The translations under genes and the position numbers were made by a program. Below are positions 9,259 to 19,072 of a stretch of 64,000 nucleotides of DNA, piece after piece. The DNA is from Crenobacter luteus (GTDB taxonomy: Bacteria > Pseudomonadota > Gammaproteobacteria > Burkholderiales > Chromobacteriaceae). The DNA lies in NCBI RefSeq assembly GCF_004345725.1, contig NZ_SLXG01000001.1, forward strand, positions 234,973 to 298,972, given 5' to 3'. Numbering within the stretch: position 1 is the stretch's first letter; each line of letters opens with the position of its first letter. The notes under the pieces were generated by a model. The model saw only the letters and a list, made by a program, of their open reading frames with translations. It made no database searches and was not told the origin of the DNA.

Positions 9259-12200
9259 TCACGGCGCGGCGGCCGGGGCTGGCTTGGCCGAGGCGGCCTG
9301 CGCCGGCGCGGCGAGCAGCGCGTCGAGCTTGACGACGAGCGGCACGCCCTCGGCATCGGCCTTGACCGTCTGCGGCTCGGCCAGCGTCACGCGCGCCTTG
9401 AGCGCCGCGTTGCGGCCGACCAGCGCCTGGTAGGCCGCCTCGCCGCGCGCGCGCGCCAGCGCCTGCAGCGCGGCGGCGTCGACCTTCTGCGCGGCGACGA
9501 TCTCGTCGCGCAGCCGCGCGTAGCGTTCGCGGTTGTCCGGCGTGGCGACCAGCCGCGCCGTCAGCTTGATCAGGCCGACCTCGCGCCCGTAAACCTGCTT
9601 GACCGCGGCCTGGATGCGCTCGTCGTCGAGGTCGGGCAGCGGCAGCGGCAGGTCGGGCGCGATCTTCAGACCGGCGGCCGTGAGGATCGCGCGGTCGGCG
9701 CGCGCGCGCGCCAGTTCCTTCGTCTCGCGGCCGACGTCGACGCCGCCGGCGAGACTGACGGTCACGCGCGGCCGCTTTTCGAGCACCTGCGCGAGTTTGT
9801 CGAGCTTCTCGCGCTCCGGCGGCGCGATGCCTGCCTCGCCGGGCGCGAAGTTGATCGCGTCGAAGCCTTCGCCGCCGAACAGCGCCGACAGCGCGCGGAA
9901 CGGCGAGCTGACGACCTTGACGATCACGTTCCGGATCGCCTGCCACACCAGGTGGCCGTAGCTGAACTTCGGTTCGTCGAGGCTGCCCTCGATCGGCAGG
10001 TTGACGTCGATGATGCCGTCGCTGTCCTCGAGCAGCGCGACCGCCAGCCGCAAGGGCAGCGGCGTCACGTTCGGGTCGTGCACCTCGTCGCCGAGCTTGA
10101 TCGAGTTGATCAGCACGCGGTTCTCGCCCTTGAGCTGGCGGTTGACCAGCAGGTAGCGCAGGTCGGTCGACAGCCGGCCGTCGTCGATACGCCAGCCGGC
10201 GAAGGTCATCGAGTACGGGTTCAGGCTGTTGATCGGGATATTGCGGAAGGCCAGCGTGATGTCGGTGTCGTCGGTCGGCGACAGGGGGGCGAGCGTGCCG
10301 CGCACGCGGGCGTCGCCGTAACGGTCGACGGCGCCGTCGAGCGTGACGGTGCCGCGCCGGCCCGGCTGCGTCGACAGGCCGTTGACCGTGCCCTTGAGGC
10401 CGTGGATGCGCGTCGCGAAGCTCGGCCGCATGCCGAGGTCGGCGAAGTCGAGCTCGCTTGCGCGCACGACGACGCTTCTGACGTTGACCGTCGGCAGCGC
10501 CGGTGCCGGCGCCGGCCGGGCGCACCACGGCGCGTCCGCGGCGATGGCGTCGCTGGCCTGCGGCGGCGTGGGCGGCGCCTTGGCGCCGAACAGCCGCGCG
10601 ACGTTGAGCTGGCGCTTCTCGTCGAGGATCAGCCGTGCCTGAGCGCCGTCGAGCCTGAGCTCGGCGACGTCGACCGCGAGGCGGGTGCCGCCGGAGGCGC
10701 GGATCCCCGAGGCGACCAGCTCGCGCCAGGCGATCAGCGGGCGGCGGTCGCCCGGTTCGAGCAGCACCAGACGCGACACGCGCGCGCCGCCGCGGGCCTG
10801 CCAGCGGCCGTCGGCGACGCGCACGTCGAGGTCGGCGCCGAGCGTGCCGCCGGAGAGCCTGAGCGGCGTGCCGGACAGCGCGTACGGCGCAAAGGGCGCG
10901 AGTGGCAGGCCGGCGAGCGTCAGATGTGCGTCGAGCGCGCCGCCGGGTGCGACGTCGAGCCGCGCGTTGGCGCGGCCACTGGCGGCGCGGCCGGACAACT
11001 CGACCGCCAGCGCGCCGTTGTCGCGCGCGCGGCCGCGCCCGGCGATGTCGTCGATCACCACTTCGACCGGGCGCGCGACGGCGGCGTCGCGCCAGGCGAC
11101 GCGGCCCTGCGCGACCTCGACCTCGGGCGGGACCACCGTCCAGGCCGGGCCGGCGGCCGGTTTCGCCGGCGCGGCGCGGCGCGCCGGCGCGAAGGCGTCG
11201 GCGAGCGCGACGCGGCCGTGTTTGTCGCGCGCGACGTCGAGCCGCGGACCGGTCAGCTTCAGCGTTCCCAGCTCGACGCGGCGTGCGCCGGCGTCGACGC
11301 GCGCGTTGTCGAGCCGCGCGTCGAGCAGCGTCGCGAGTTCGCGGCCGCCGGCGTCTTCGACGCGGTTGTCGGCCAGGTGCACGGCGAGGCGCGACAGTTG
11401 CGGCGCGCGGCCGGCCTCGAGCGACAGCGCGAAGCCGGCCTCGGCCAACGTCCCCGTATAACGCAGCGGCCGCGCGAAGCTCGCGTCGGCGAACGACAGC
11501 CTGACCCGTTCGAGCGCGAGTTGCGCGAGGTTCACGCTCCACGGCGCGGCGGGTGTCGCCGGAGCTGCGGGGGCCGGGCGGGACGGCGGGATCATCGCCT
11601 GCCAGTCGAGCGCGCCGTCGGCGGCGCGCTGCGCGGCGAGCGAGCCGTCGCTCAGGCGCACGCGGCGGATGTCGATGCGGCGCTGCTCGAGGTCGAAGCC
11701 GTCGCCGTCGACGGTCAGCGCGCGCAGCGTCAGCCGGCTCGGACTTTGCGGCGCCGACAGCGCAAGGCCTGTCAGCGAGGCGGAGAACGGCGCGGCCGTC
11801 AGCGTCACGCGCGGGCCGGTCAGCGCGAAGCGGTAGTCGGCGCGCAGCGACAGCGCGCCGGCCGGCGACTGCAGCGTCGCCACCTCGCGCAGCGCCGGTG
11901 CGAGGCGCGCCAGCGGCAAGCCGGACAGTTCGACGCGGCCGCGCGAGCTCAGCGGCTGCAGCGTCAGCGCGCCGCGCCAGGCGAGCTTGCCGCCGCCGTC
12001 GACGTCGGCGGCAAGCCGGTAGCCGCCTTCGACCGGCAGCGTCGACAGCTCGGTGAGCACCAGGTTCAGCGGCGCGAGCCGCCACGGCGGCACGTCGGGC
12101 GTGGTCTCGTCGACCACGGTGAAGCGGCCGTCCTTGAGTTCGAGCCGGTCGACGACGATCTTCGGCAGTTCGGCGTTTTGCTTGGCCGGCGCCTTGCCGG

Positions 12201-12624
12201 CGAGGTCGGCGGCAAGCTGCGCCCAGTTCCACCGCTCCTGCCGGTCGCGGTAGAGCTGCGTTTCCGGCGCGACCAGCGTCAGCGTCGCCGCGTGGTAGCG
12301 GCCGATCAGCAGCGAGGTCGGCTCGGCGTCCAGCACGATCGAGGCGGCCTTGAACAGCACGCGGCCGTCGCGGTCGCGGAAGTTCACGTCGCCGACGGTC
12401 AGCGTCATGCTCCACGGCGACAGCGAGACCTCGCCGAGCGTCAGCGTGCGGCCGTGTTCGGCGGCCCAGTCGGCGGCGGCGCGGCGGATCCAGTCGGGGG
12501 CGAGACGGGCGGCCAGGCCGAGCGCGGCAAGCCAGGCGAGCAGGACGGCGGCGAGCGCGACGGGCCAGCGCCGGCGGCGGCGCGCGCGCGCCGCGGCGGG
12601 GGCGGAGGACGGGGTGTCGTTCAT
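9259..12624 (-). CDS. DUF748 (AsmA/TamB-like) envelope protein
   Basis: A 1121-residue protein with one N-terminal membrane segment ([22 protein letters not shown], about residues 15-38) and a long periplasmic part rich in repeated beta-strand segments. The DUF748 core follows the pattern of AsmA-like proteins that span the periplasm and are thought to aid lipid transfer or outer-membrane homeostasis. Near the C-terminus a short OmpA-like stretch ([22 protein letters not shown]) is typical of the family. The start at 12624 ([11 protein letters not shown]) is preferred; an in-frame ATG 75 bases upstream is possible. It is divergent from earP across 96 bp. Confidence 0.75.
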   Translation of the reverse strand: MNDTPSSAPAAARARRRRRWPVALAAVLLAWLAALGLAARLAPDWIRRAAADWAAEHGRTLTLGEVSLSPWSMTLTVGDVNFRDRDGRVLFKAASIVLDAEPTSLLIGRYHAATLTLVAPETQLYRDRQERWNWAQLAADLAGKAPAKQNAELPKIVVDRLELKDGRFTVVDETTPDVPPWRLAPLNLVLTELSTLPVEGGYRLAADVDGGGKLAWRGALTLQPLSSRGRVELSGLPLARLAPALREVATLQSPAGALSLRADYRFALTGPRVTLTAAPFSASLTGLALSAPQSPSRLTLRALTVDGDGFDLEQRRIDIRRVRLSDGSLAAQRAADGALDWQAMIPPSRPAPAAPATPAAPWSVNLAQLALERVRLSFADASFARPLRYTGTLAEAGFALSLEAGRAPQLSRLAVHLADNRVEDAGGRELATLLDARLDNARVDAGARRVELGTLKLTGPRLDVARDKHGRVALADAFAPARRAAPAKPAAGPAWTVVPPEVEVAQGRVAWRDAAVARPVEVVIDDIAGRGRARDNGALAVELSGRAASGRANARLDVAPGGALDAHLTLAGLPLAPFAPYALSGTPLRLSGGTLGADLDVRVADGRWQARGGARVSRLVLLEPGDRRPLIAWRELVASGIRASGGTRLAVDVAELRLDGAQARLILDEKRQLNVARLFGAKAPPTPPQASDAIAADAPWCARPAPAPALPTVNVRSVVVRASELDFADLGMRPSFATRIHGLKGTVNGLSTQPGRRGTVTLDGAVDRYGDARVRGTLAPLSPTDDTDITLAFRNIPINSLNPYSMTFAGWRIDDGRLSTDLRYLLVNRQLKGENRVLINSIKLGDEVHDPNVTPLPLRLAVALLEDSDGIIDVNLPIEGSLDEPKFSYGHLVWQAIRNVIVKVVSSPFRALSALFGGEGFDAINFAPGEAGIAPPEREKLDKLAQVLEKRPRVTVSLAGGVDVGRETKELARARADRAILTAAGLKIAPDLPLPLPDLDDERIQAAVKQVYGREVGLIKLTARLVATPDNRERYARLRDEIVAAQKVDAAALQALARARGEAAYQALVGRNAALKARVTLAEPQTVKADAEGVPLVVKLDALLAAPAQAASAKPAPAAAP

Positions 12625-12720
12625 CGAGAGGGGCTTCGGGCTATCATTGAGGGTTTCTAGCCGAACTATAGCGCGCGCGCCGGGCCGAGCCGGCCGCATG
12701 CCGCGCGCAATTCATCCGAC

Positions 12721-13890
12721 ATGACCGATTCTACCCGCCCGGCCGAGCGCTGGGACCTGTTCTGCACCGTGATCGACAATTTCGGCGATATCGGCGTCGC
12801 CTGGCGGCTGGCGCGCCAGCTGGTCGCCGAGCACGGCGTCGCGCTCCGGCTGTGGGTCGACGACTTCGCCAGCTTCGCGCGCATCGAGCCGCGGCTCGAC
12901 GCGGCGGCCGACGCGCAGACCGTCGCCGGCGTCGAGATCCGCCGCTGGACGCCGGGCTCGGCCAACCTTGACGCCGACGTCGCGCCGGGGCGCGTGGTGA
13001 TCGAGGCCTTCGGTTGCCGGCTGCCGGACGGCTTCCTCGCCGCGATGGCGGCGTGCGCGCCGCGTCCGGTGTGGCTGAACCTCGAATACCTGTCGGCCGA
13101 GGACTGGGTCGACGGCTGCCACGGCATGGCCTCGCCGCATCCGCGCCTGCCGTTGACGCAGTACTTCTACTTTCCCGGTTTCACCGCGCAAAGCGGCGGC
13201 CTGATCGGCGAGCGCGACCTGTCCATGCGGCGCGACGCCTTCCTCGCCGACGCGGCCGGACTGGCCGCCTACTGGGCGTCGCTGGGGCTCTCGGCGCGCG
13301 CGCCGGGCGAGACGCGCGTCAGCGTGTTCAGCTACGAGACGCCGGCGCTGGCCAGCCTCGTCGAGGCGTGGAGCGCGTCCGGTGCGCCGGTGACCGCGCT
13401 GGTGCCCGAGGGGCGCGCGCTGGCCGAGCTGTCGCGCGTGCTCGGCCAGGCTTTGGCCGCCGGCGACAAGGCGACGCGCGGCGCGCTGACGGTCGTCGCG
13501 CTGCCGATGACCGACCAGGACGGCTACGACCGCTTGTTGTGGGCATGCGACGTCAACATCGTGCGCGGCGAGGATTCTTTCCTGCGCGCGCAATGGGCGG
13601 CGCGCCCCTTCCTGTGGCACATCTACCGCCAGGACGACGGCGTGCACCTCGACAAGCTCGACGCCTTCCTCGCCCGCTACACGCAAGGGTTGGCCGAGCC
13701 GGCGGCCGAGGCGCTCGTCGCCTTCAGCCGCGCGTTCAACCGCGACGAAGCGGTGTCCGACGCGTGGCGCGCGCTCGAAAAACAGCGCGACGCGCTGGCG
13801 CGCCACGCGCGCGACTGGGCCGCCCGACAGGCCGCGATGGGCGATCTTGCCGCCCGGCTGGTGCAATTCGTGGAAAACCGGCTAAAATAG
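12721..13890 (+). CDS. earP: EF-P arginine rhamnosyltransferase
   Basis: EarP (389 residues) transfers rhamnose from dTDP-rhamnose to Arg32 of EF-P, activating it to relieve ribosome stalling at polyproline stretches. The N-terminal signature DNFGDIGVAWRLARQL carries the two conserved aspartates (Asp19, Asp23). The C-terminal half contains the nucleotide-sugar-binding region around DQDGYDRLLWACDVNIVRGEDSF. Position and partner are decisive: efp begins 57 bases downstream and its residue 32 is arginine. Two 10-mer copies lie inside (12957, 13689). Confidence 0.95.
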   Translation: MTDSTRPAERWDLFCTVIDNFGDIGVAWRLARQLVAEHGVALRLWVDDFASFARIEPRLDAAADAQTVAGVEIRRWTPGSANLDADVAPGRVVIEAFGCRLPDGFLAAMAACAPRPVWLNLEYLSAEDWVDGCHGMASPHPRLPLTQYFYFPGFTAQSGGLIGERDLSMRRDAFLADAAGLAAYWASLGLSARAPGETRVSVFSYETPALASLVEAWSASGAPVTALVPEGRALAELSRVLGQALAAGDKATRGALTVVALPMTDQDGYDRLLWACDVNIVRGEDSFLRAQWAARPFLWHIYRQDDGVHLDKLDAFLARYTQGLAEPAAEALVAFSRAFNRDEAVSDAWRALEKQRDALARHARDWAARQAAMGDLAARLVQFVENRLK

Positions 13891-13947
13891 CCCGTTTTTT
13901 CGGAAAACCTTTTCCGATTCCAATCAAGACCTTAGGATTTTGACGCA

Positions 13948-14511
13948 ATGAAAACCGCACAGGAACTCCGCGCCGGCAACGTGTTCATGCTGGGTAACGA
14001 CCCGATGGTCGTCCAGAAGGCCGAATTCAGCAAATCGGGCCGCAACTCGTCCGTCGTGAAGATGAAGATGAAGAACCTCTTGACCGGCAGCGCCTCCGAA
14101 GCCGTGTACAAGGCCGACGAGAAGTTCGACGTCGTGGTGCTCGATCGCAAGGAATGCACCTATTCCTACTTCGCCGACCCGATGTACGTGTTCATGGACG
14201 CCGAGTTCAACCAGTACGAAGTCGAAGCCGAGAACATGGGCGACGCGCTGAACTACCTGATCGACGGCATGGAAGACATCTGCGAGGTGACCTTCTACAA
14301 CGGCAAGGCGATCTCGGTCGAACTGCCGACCACCGTCGTGCGCGAAGTCGAATACACCGAGCCGGCCGTCAAGGGCGACACCTCGGGCAAGGTGATGAAG
14401 CCGGCCCGTCTGAAGGGCGCTTCCCTCGAAATCTCGGTGGCCGCCTTCGTCGAAATCGGCGACCGCATCGAGATCGACACCCGTACCGGCGAATTCAAGA
14501 AGCGCGCCTGA
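13948..14511 (+). CDS. efp: Translation elongation factor P (Arg32 type)
   Basis: EF-P (187 residues) binds between the ribosomal P and E sites and helps peptide-bond formation at consecutive prolines. The KOW/L27-like N-domain shows [15 protein letters not shown] with Arg32 at the loop tip, the rhamnosylation type, in agreement with earP just upstream. The two OB domains and the C-terminal [14 protein letters not shown] are normal. The leader contains an inverted CGGAAAA/TTTTCCG at 13901-13916. A strong terminator follows at 14535. Confidence 0.97.
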   Translation: MKTAQELRAGNVFMLGNDPMVVQKAEFSKSGRNSSVVKMKMKNLLTGSASEAVYKADEKFDVVVLDRKECTYSYFADPMYVFMDAEFNQYEVEAENMGDALNYLIDGMEDICEVTFYNGKAISVELPTTVVREVEYTEPAVKGDTSGKVMKPARLKGASLEISVAAFVEIGDRIEIDTRTGEFKKRA

Positions 14512-14534
14512 GCGTTTTTGGCCGCGTCACAAGG

Positions 14535-14560
14535 GCGACCCTCCGGGGTCGCTTTTTTTT
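14535..14560 (+). terminator. Strong rho-independent terminator after efp
   Basis: GCGACCC pairs with GGGTCGC around a four-base TCCG loop, followed directly by eight Ts. Confidence 0.95.
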
Positions 14561-14586
14561 GACCGGGTGGCCGGTGGCGAGCGGCG

Positions 14587-14619
14587 AAAAAAAAACCGGA
14601 TCGCGGGTGAACGATCCGG
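14587..14619 (-). terminator. Minus-strand terminator-like hairpin
   Basis: Read on the minus strand, CCGGATCG pairs with CGATCCGG around an eight-base loop and is followed by nine Us. It would end minus-strand transcripts coming from the fixJ-like gene and the structured RNA upstream of it. Confidence 0.8.
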
Positions 14620-14679
14620 GTGTGGTCGGCGCGCGCGGGGCTTGCCGACCGAGTGCTGCGTTTCGACGCAGGAGGAGTA

Positions 14680-14800
14680 AAAACGGGACGACAGACTGTC
14701 CACGGCAACGGGCGATCAGAGCACCGCCCGCGCGGTTACCGGTGGAGCACTCACCGGCGGCCGCGCCTTGTGTTGCGCTGCAATGTTAAGTCGTCCCGCC
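14680..14800 (-). ncRNA. Candidate structured non-coding RNA (unassigned family)
   Basis: The 351-base gap between efp and the fixJ-like gene holds two terminators and this element. It folds into one nested rod. GGGACGAC (14686-14693) pairs with GTCGTCCC (14790-14797); inside come GCAAC/GTTGC, a side hairpin GGGCG/CGCCC, then GCGCGG/CCGCGC, then CCGGTG/CACCGG capped by a seven-base loop. On the minus strand the outer stem is followed by GTTTTT, suggesting a minus-strand RNA. A perfect CTTGCGGG/CCCGCAAG hairpin lies between the fixJ stop and the rod. I do not recognise 4.5S, tmRNA, RNase P or a known riboswitch motif; it could also be an elaborate 3' end of the fixLJ transcript. Confidence 0.5.
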
Positions 14801-14862
14801 TGGCGCCTCCTATTGGGACTCACCCTTGCGGGCTGGCCCGCAAGTCCTTGATCGGCAAGGGC

Positions 14863-15489
14863 TCAGCCGGCGTCGCGACTGCGGTGGGCGACCACGGCCT
14901 GTACCAGGTCGGCGATCGAGCGGGCTCCCATCTTGTCCATCATCTTGCCGCGGTGCGCCTCGACGGTCTTGATGCTGATGCCCATCTCGTCGGCGATCAC
15001 CTTGTTCATCTTGCCCTCGATGACCTTTTCGAGCACCTCGCGTTCGCGCGTGGTCAGCGAGGCGAGCCGCTCTTCGAAGGCGTCGCGTACCGCGACGTGC
15101 GCCATCGCGGTGCGGCAGGCCGCCAGCGCGCCCTCGACCACCGACAGGAAGGCCTGCTGGTTGAACGGCTTCTCGAGGAACTCGAAGGCGCCGCGCTTGA
15201 CCGCCTGTACCGCCATCGGCACGTCGCCGTGGCCGGTCAGGAACACCACCGGCCACGGATTGCCGCGCGCGATCAGCTCCTCGAAGAGTTCCAGGCCGCT
15301 CATTCCCGGCATGCGGATGTCGACCACCAGGCAGCCGAGCCCCTCGGGCGAGAAGTCGGCCAGCAGGTTCTCGGCGCTGTTGTGGCAGACCACCCGATAG
15401 TCGTGGCTTTCCAGAAGCCAGACCAGCGAATCGCGGAAGGCCTCGTCGTCGTCAACGATATGAATGTATGCGTGTTGGAAGCTGTTCAT
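14863..15489 (-). CDS. FixJ/NarL-type response regulator
   Basis: A 208-residue cytoplasmic regulator: receiver domain (about 1-120, phospho-acceptor Asp57 in CLVVDIRMPGMSG, conserved Lys in FLEKPF) and a LuxR-type helix-turn-helix at about 140-200 (LTTREREVLEKVIEGKMNK). It shares an ATGA overlap with the sensor kinase gene and is surely its partner. The layout is FixJ/TtrR/TodT-like. What it controls cannot be read from the window. One may suspect the adjacent RNA or the GntR gene but nothing proves it. ATG at 15489 gives the normal receiver start. Confidence 0.88.
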   Translation of the reverse strand: MNSFQHAYIHIVDDDEAFRDSLVWLLESHDYRVVCHNSAENLLADFSPEGLGCLVVDIRMPGMSGLELFEELIARGNPWPVVFLTGHGDVPMAVQAVKRGAFEFLEKPFNQQAFLSVVEGALAACRTAMAHVAVRDAFEERLASLTTREREVLEKVIEGKMNKVIADEMGISIKTVEAHRGKMMDKMGARSIADLVQAVVAHRSRDAG

Positions 15490-17819
15490 GTTGGGACTAC
15501 CGGCAAGGTAAAGCTGAAAATACTGCCGCCGCCTTCGCGGTCTTCCACCCAGATCTGCCCCTGGTGGAATTCGACGATGGAGCGGCAAATGCCCAGGCCC
15601 AGGCCCGTTCCGTCGGACTTGGTGGTGAAGAAGGCCTCGAACAGGCGCTCCTTCTGGTCGGCGGGCACCCCGTGACCGCGGTCGGCGATCGACACGGTAA
15701 CCCGCTTGTTGCTCGAGAGGTGCGCGCCGAGCGACAGCACGCGCTCGGTCAGCTCCTGCTCGCGCATCGACTCGATGCCGTTCTTGATCAGGTTGAGCAG
15801 CACTTGCTCGATCAGGATCGGGTCGATGTGAAGGTCGGGCAGTTGTTCCGGCAGCGCGACGTCGATGCGCGCACCGTGGCGTTTGGCCTCGATCTCGGCG
15901 ATCGCCAGCGTCGCGTCGATCACCTCGGCCAACTGGCAGGCACGCCGGTCGGGCGCGCTCTGTTTGACGAATTCGCGGATGCGGCGCACCACCATGCCGG
16001 CGCGCTCGGCTTGCGCGGTGACCTTCTCCATCACCGGCAAGAGCGCCTCGGGCGTCGCCTTGCCCTGGCGGATGCGCTCGATGCAGCCGTTCTGGTAGTT
16101 GGCGATCGCCGACAAGGGCTGGTTCAGCTCGTGCGCCAGCGTCGAGGCCATCTCGCCGAGCGTGACCAGGCGCGAGGTTGCCTGCAGCTTTTCCATCTGC
16201 TCTTTATAGCGTTCCTCGGCCTCGTGCTCGCGCGTGACGTCGGTCAGCGCGGCGACCCAGCCGCTGTGCGCGCCGTCGGCGTCGATCAGCGGCGAGATCA
16301 GCATCTGCGCGTAAAACTCCTGGCCGTTCTTGCGCCGGAAGCGCGATTCGAACACGTCCTTGGGCGCGTCGCCGGCCAGCGTCTGCGTCAGCGAGATGCG
16401 GTTGCGTTCGCCGGCGTCGCCCTTGAGCCAGAACGGGTAGGGCGGCAGTTGGCCGACCAGTTCCTCCTCGGAAAAACCGGTGATGGTGCAGAACGACTGG
16501 TTGACGTAGGTGATGCGGCCGGCGCGGTCCATCGCGCGGATGCCGACCGACAGCGAGTCCTCCATCGCCTTGCGGAAGGCCGACTCGCGGAGCAGGTCCT
16601 CGAGCGCGCGTTTCTCGACCGTGATGTCGCGGCCGGACAGGTAGACGCGGTTGCGTTCGGGCAGCGGGCTCAGCGCCCAGGCGATATGGCGCGTCTCGCC
16701 GCCGGCGGCGATGACCGGCGTCTCGACGTAGTGGTCCTGCCAGGTGCCGGCCAGGAGTGCGGCGAAGCCGTCGCGGACGCGCGCCTTTTCCGCATCGGGC
16801 AGGAAGTCGAGGAAGGAGCGGCCTTCGAGTGTGCCGGGCGGATAGCCGAGCACGCGCTCGAACGCCGGGTTGACCTCGACGATGCTGGTGTCGTCGTCGA
16901 CCACGGCCAGCAGATCCTGCGACAGGCGATAGACGCGGTCGCGCTCGCTCTCGGCGTCGATGCGGCGACGGATGTGGCGGTTCAGGCTGACGAGGCTGAG
17001 CAGCGTCAGCAGCGTCAGGCCGACGATCAGGCCGAGCTGCAGCTTGCGCGCCGGGCCGGCGACCGCCTGTACCGGGCGGACGCGGATCGACAGGCCGGTA
17101 CCCGGCAGCGATACGGTTTCGCTGTAGCTCATCAGCTGGCGGCGCTGTGCGTTGCGCGCCAGCGTGCGGCCGTGCGCGTCGACCAGTTCGAGCTGATACT
17201 TTTCCGCCAGCCAGGCCGGCGGCAGGCGGCGCACCAGGCGCTGCGCGCCGAACACGCCGATCACCGTGCCGGCGAAGGCGTCGCCGTCGCGCACCGGTAC
17301 ATGCAGTTCGACGAACCACTCGCCGCTTTCGGTTGGGTAGGCGACGCTGTAGGCGAGACGGCCGCTGTCGCGCACCTTGCCGAAGGTGTCGGCGCTGCGC
17401 GGCGGCAGCGCGACGCCGGGACGGAACGGTTCCACTCCCATCGGCTGCAGGTGGCGCACGCGGCCGTCGGCGCCGGCGTAGGCGATCGCCGCCATCTCCG
17501 GCATATTGGCCAGCCAGACGGCGCTGCGCCGGCGGAACTCGGCTTCGTCGACCTCGCCGCCGCCGATCGCGCGCGCTAGCTCGATCAGATGCTGGCGGTC
17601 GTCGTCGAGCCGGCGCTGCGCCGACTGCTCGGCCCACAGGCTGTCGCGCGACAGGTCGCCCTTGAGCTGTTCGGCTTCGCGCGTGTCGAGCGTCCACAGC
17701 ATCACAGCCATGGTGAGGAAGAACAGCGTGACGGTGCTGTTCGGGAAGAGGTCGGACCAGACGCTGCGCTTGAACCAGACGAGAAGCCGGCCGGCGCGCC
17801 GCTTGAGCGTCATCGGCAT
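15486..17819 (-). CDS. FixL-like PAS sensor histidine kinase
   Basis: A 777-residue membrane kinase: TM1 about 29-44, a periplasmic sensory region of about 215 residues, TM2 about 261-279, two PAS domains (about 298-400 and 415-530), a HisKA domain with phospho-acceptor His563 in AHELNQPLS, and an HATPase domain with NLIKNGIESM and DGTGLGLGICRS. HELNQPL is the signature of the FixL/DctB/TtrS-type kinases. No haem-PAS residues can be assigned, so the signal is unknown; the large periplasmic part suggests an extracellular ligand. It overlaps the regulator gene by four bases. One 10-mer copy at 15924 reads LAE. Confidence 0.88.
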   Translation of the reverse strand: MPMTLKRRAGRLLVWFKRSVWSDLFPNSTVTLFFLTMAVMLWTLDTREAEQLKGDLSRDSLWAEQSAQRRLDDDRQHLIELARAIGGGEVDEAEFRRRSAVWLANMPEMAAIAYAGADGRVRHLQPMGVEPFRPGVALPPRSADTFGKVRDSGRLAYSVAYPTESGEWFVELHVPVRDGDAFAGTVIGVFGAQRLVRRLPPAWLAEKYQLELVDAHGRTLARNAQRRQLMSYSETVSLPGTGLSIRVRPVQAVAGPARKLQLGLIVGLTLLTLLSLVSLNRHIRRRIDAESERDRVYRLSQDLLAVVDDDTSIVEVNPAFERVLGYPPGTLEGRSFLDFLPDAEKARVRDGFAALLAGTWQDHYVETPVIAAGGETRHIAWALSPLPERNRVYLSGRDITVEKRALEDLLRESAFRKAMEDSLSVGIRAMDRAGRITYVNQSFCTITGFSEEELVGQLPPYPFWLKGDAGERNRISLTQTLAGDAPKDVFESRFRRKNGQEFYAQMLISPLIDADGAHSGWVAALTDVTREHEAEERYKEQMEKLQATSRLVTLGEMASTLAHELNQPLSAIANYQNGCIERIRQGKATPEALLPVMEKVTAQAERAGMVVRRIREFVKQSAPDRRACQLAEVIDATLAIAEIEAKRHGARIDVALPEQLPDLHIDPILIEQVLLNLIKNGIESMREQELTERVLSLGAHLSSNKRVTVSIADRGHGVPADQKERLFEAFFTTKSDGTGLGLGICRSIVEFHQGQIWVEDREGGGSIFSFTLPVVPT

Positions 17820-17906
17820 GCCGTCCCCGTCCGGAGCGCGCCGGGCCGCGCGTCGGCCGGCGCGGGCTTGGGGAGGGGGAGGGCGTCGCGCATCGTGCCG
17901 CTCCGT

Positions 17907-18590
17907 CTAGGCGCCGTCGCGCGCCTGCTGTTCGTTGAGGTAGGATTCGAGCGCATGGCCGGCCGACAGGATGTGGTAGCGGATGAAGTCGACCGCCTCG
18001 TCGGTGGCCTTGGCGCGGCACAGCGCCAACAGCTTGTTGTGCTCCTCGTGCGCCCGTTCCATGGTGTGCGTGAACAGGATCTGCATCCGCGTGTAGCGGT
18101 CGGTCTTGTTGTGCAACTGTTCGATCAGCGCCAGCGTGTTGGGGCGCTGCGCCGCACGGTAGAGCGCGAGGTGGAAGCGCGAGTTCAATTCGCCCCAGTG
18201 GCGCACGTCGTGCTTTTCGAGCGCGACGCCGAACTCCTTGAGCGTGGCGGCGGCGGCGTCGAGGTCGGCCGAGGTCTGGCGGGGAATCGCGGCGCGCAGC
18301 AGCTCGCTCTCGAGCAAGGCGCGGATGTCCAGCAGCTCGAGCACGTCGTCGAGCGACAAGGTCGAGACGAGGGCGCCCTTGTGATCGATGATCTGGATCA
18401 GCCCTTCCGCCTCGAGCTGGCGCAGCGCTTCGCGCACCGGCACGCGGCTGACGCCGTATTCATTGGACAGCGCCTCCTGGCGCAGTTGTTGCCCGTCCTG
18501 GAATTCACCCGACAGGATGCGCTGGCGCAGGGACTCGGTCACCGCGCTGGTCAGCGTCTGGCGCTTGATCGGCTGCAAGGGGGGGCTCAT
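17907..18590 (-). CDS. GntR-family transcription regulator, FCD type
   Basis: A 227-residue regulator with an N-terminal winged helix (about 10-75: SRVPVREALRQLEAEGLI) and an all-helical FCD effector domain (about 85-215) with metal/ligand histidines in the SRFHLALY and HNKLLALC regions. FCD members sense small organic acids or sugars. The start at 18590 is followed upstream by a clear promoter with a TTGTCAGACAA palindrome, so self-repression is likely. No metabolic operon is attached; the next minus-strand gene is the sensor kinase 87 bases on. Target genes are unknown. Confidence 0.85.
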   Translation of the reverse strand: MSPPLQPIKRQTLTSAVTESLRQRILSGEFQDGQQLRQEALSNEYGVSRVPVREALRQLEAEGLIQIIDHKGALVSTLSLDDVLELLDIRALLESELLRAAIPRQTSADLDAAAATLKEFGVALEKHDVRHWGELNSRFHLALYRAAQRPNTLALIEQLHNKTDRYTRMQILFTHTMERAHEEHNKLLALCRAKATDEAVDFIRYHILSAGHALESYLNEQQARDGA

Positions 18591-18599
18591 GGCTGCATT

Positions 18600-18652
18600 T
18601 TGGATACAAATGACTGTATTCGAATTATACGTTCTGTATCTTGTCAGACAAA
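18600..18652 (-). promoter_or_regulatory. Promoter of the GntR gene with two candidate operators
   Basis: On the minus strand, TTGTCT (18651-18646), a 16-base spacer and a perfect TATAAT (18629-18624). TTGTCAGACAA (18641-18651) is a perfect palindrome over the -35, shaped like FCD-regulator operators. A second inverted repeat, ATACA-N6-TGTAT (18604-18619), lies near the predicted start site. Confidence 0.65.
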
Positions 18653-18754
18653 GAACAATCGGACGGCAAGGGTAAACGCTTAGGCGGCGCAGGGCAAGGG
18701 CGTTGCGGATAAAACGACGCGGAAAACAGGGAAAAGCAGAATGGGGGAGGGGGG

Positions 18755-18831
18755 TGGGGTGGATGATGGGACTCGAACCCACGACAGCCGGAATCACAAT
18801 CCGGGACTCTACCAACTGAGCTACATCCACC
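18755..18831 (-). tRNA. tRNA-His (GTG), copy 2
   Basis: Acceptor stem GTGGATG/CATCCAC, extra 5' G (G-1), anticodon GTG in the loop, C73 and encoded CCA. It is practically identical to the copy 47 bases upstream. Confidence 0.95.
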
Positions 18832-18878
18832 GCCGAAACGGGAGAACGAAATTGGGCGACTTCGTTCCTAGTAAATTG

Positions 18879-18955
18879 TGGGGTGGATGATGGGACTCGA
18901 ACCCACGACAGCCGGAATCACAATCCGGGACTCTACCAACTGAGCTACATCCACC
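18879..18955 (-). tRNA. tRNA-His (GTG), copy 1
   Basis: Same structure as the other copy: G-1, anticodon GTG, C73 and encoded CCA. It is part of a minus-strand tRNA operon Pro-Arg-His-His. Confidence 0.95.
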
Positions 18956-18973
18956 ACTGCAATACATTGTCTC

Positions 18974-19050
18974 TGGCGCGCCCGACAGGACTCGAACCTG
19001 TAACCCCCGGCTTAGAAGGCCGGTGCTCTATCCGGTTGAGCTACGGGCGC
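18974..19050 (-). tRNA. tRNA-Arg (TCT)
   Basis: Cloverleaf with acceptor GCGCCCG/CGGGCGC, anticodon TCT between CCGGC and GCCGG, and encoded CCA. Confidence 0.95.
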
Positions 19051-19072
19051 AGAGCCCGCCGAAGCGTGTCAT

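Noticed and set aside
6248..9433. Very long open frame on the plus strand opposite nrdJ
   Set aside because: It is the reverse of the ribonucleotide reductase gene in GC-rich DNA; its translation is Arg/Ala/Val-rich without domains. Similar long antisense frames opposite the DUF748, fix, fli and ubi genes were dropped for the same reason.
13881..13890. efp promoter at TAAAAT overlapping the earP stop codon
   Set aside because: No acceptable -35 lies at the right distance, and earP-efp could be one transcript.
14620..14860. 4.5S RNA, tmRNA or RNase P RNA in the gap
   Set aside because: The diagnostic conserved sequences of these RNAs are absent; only a structured RNA of unknown type is claimed.
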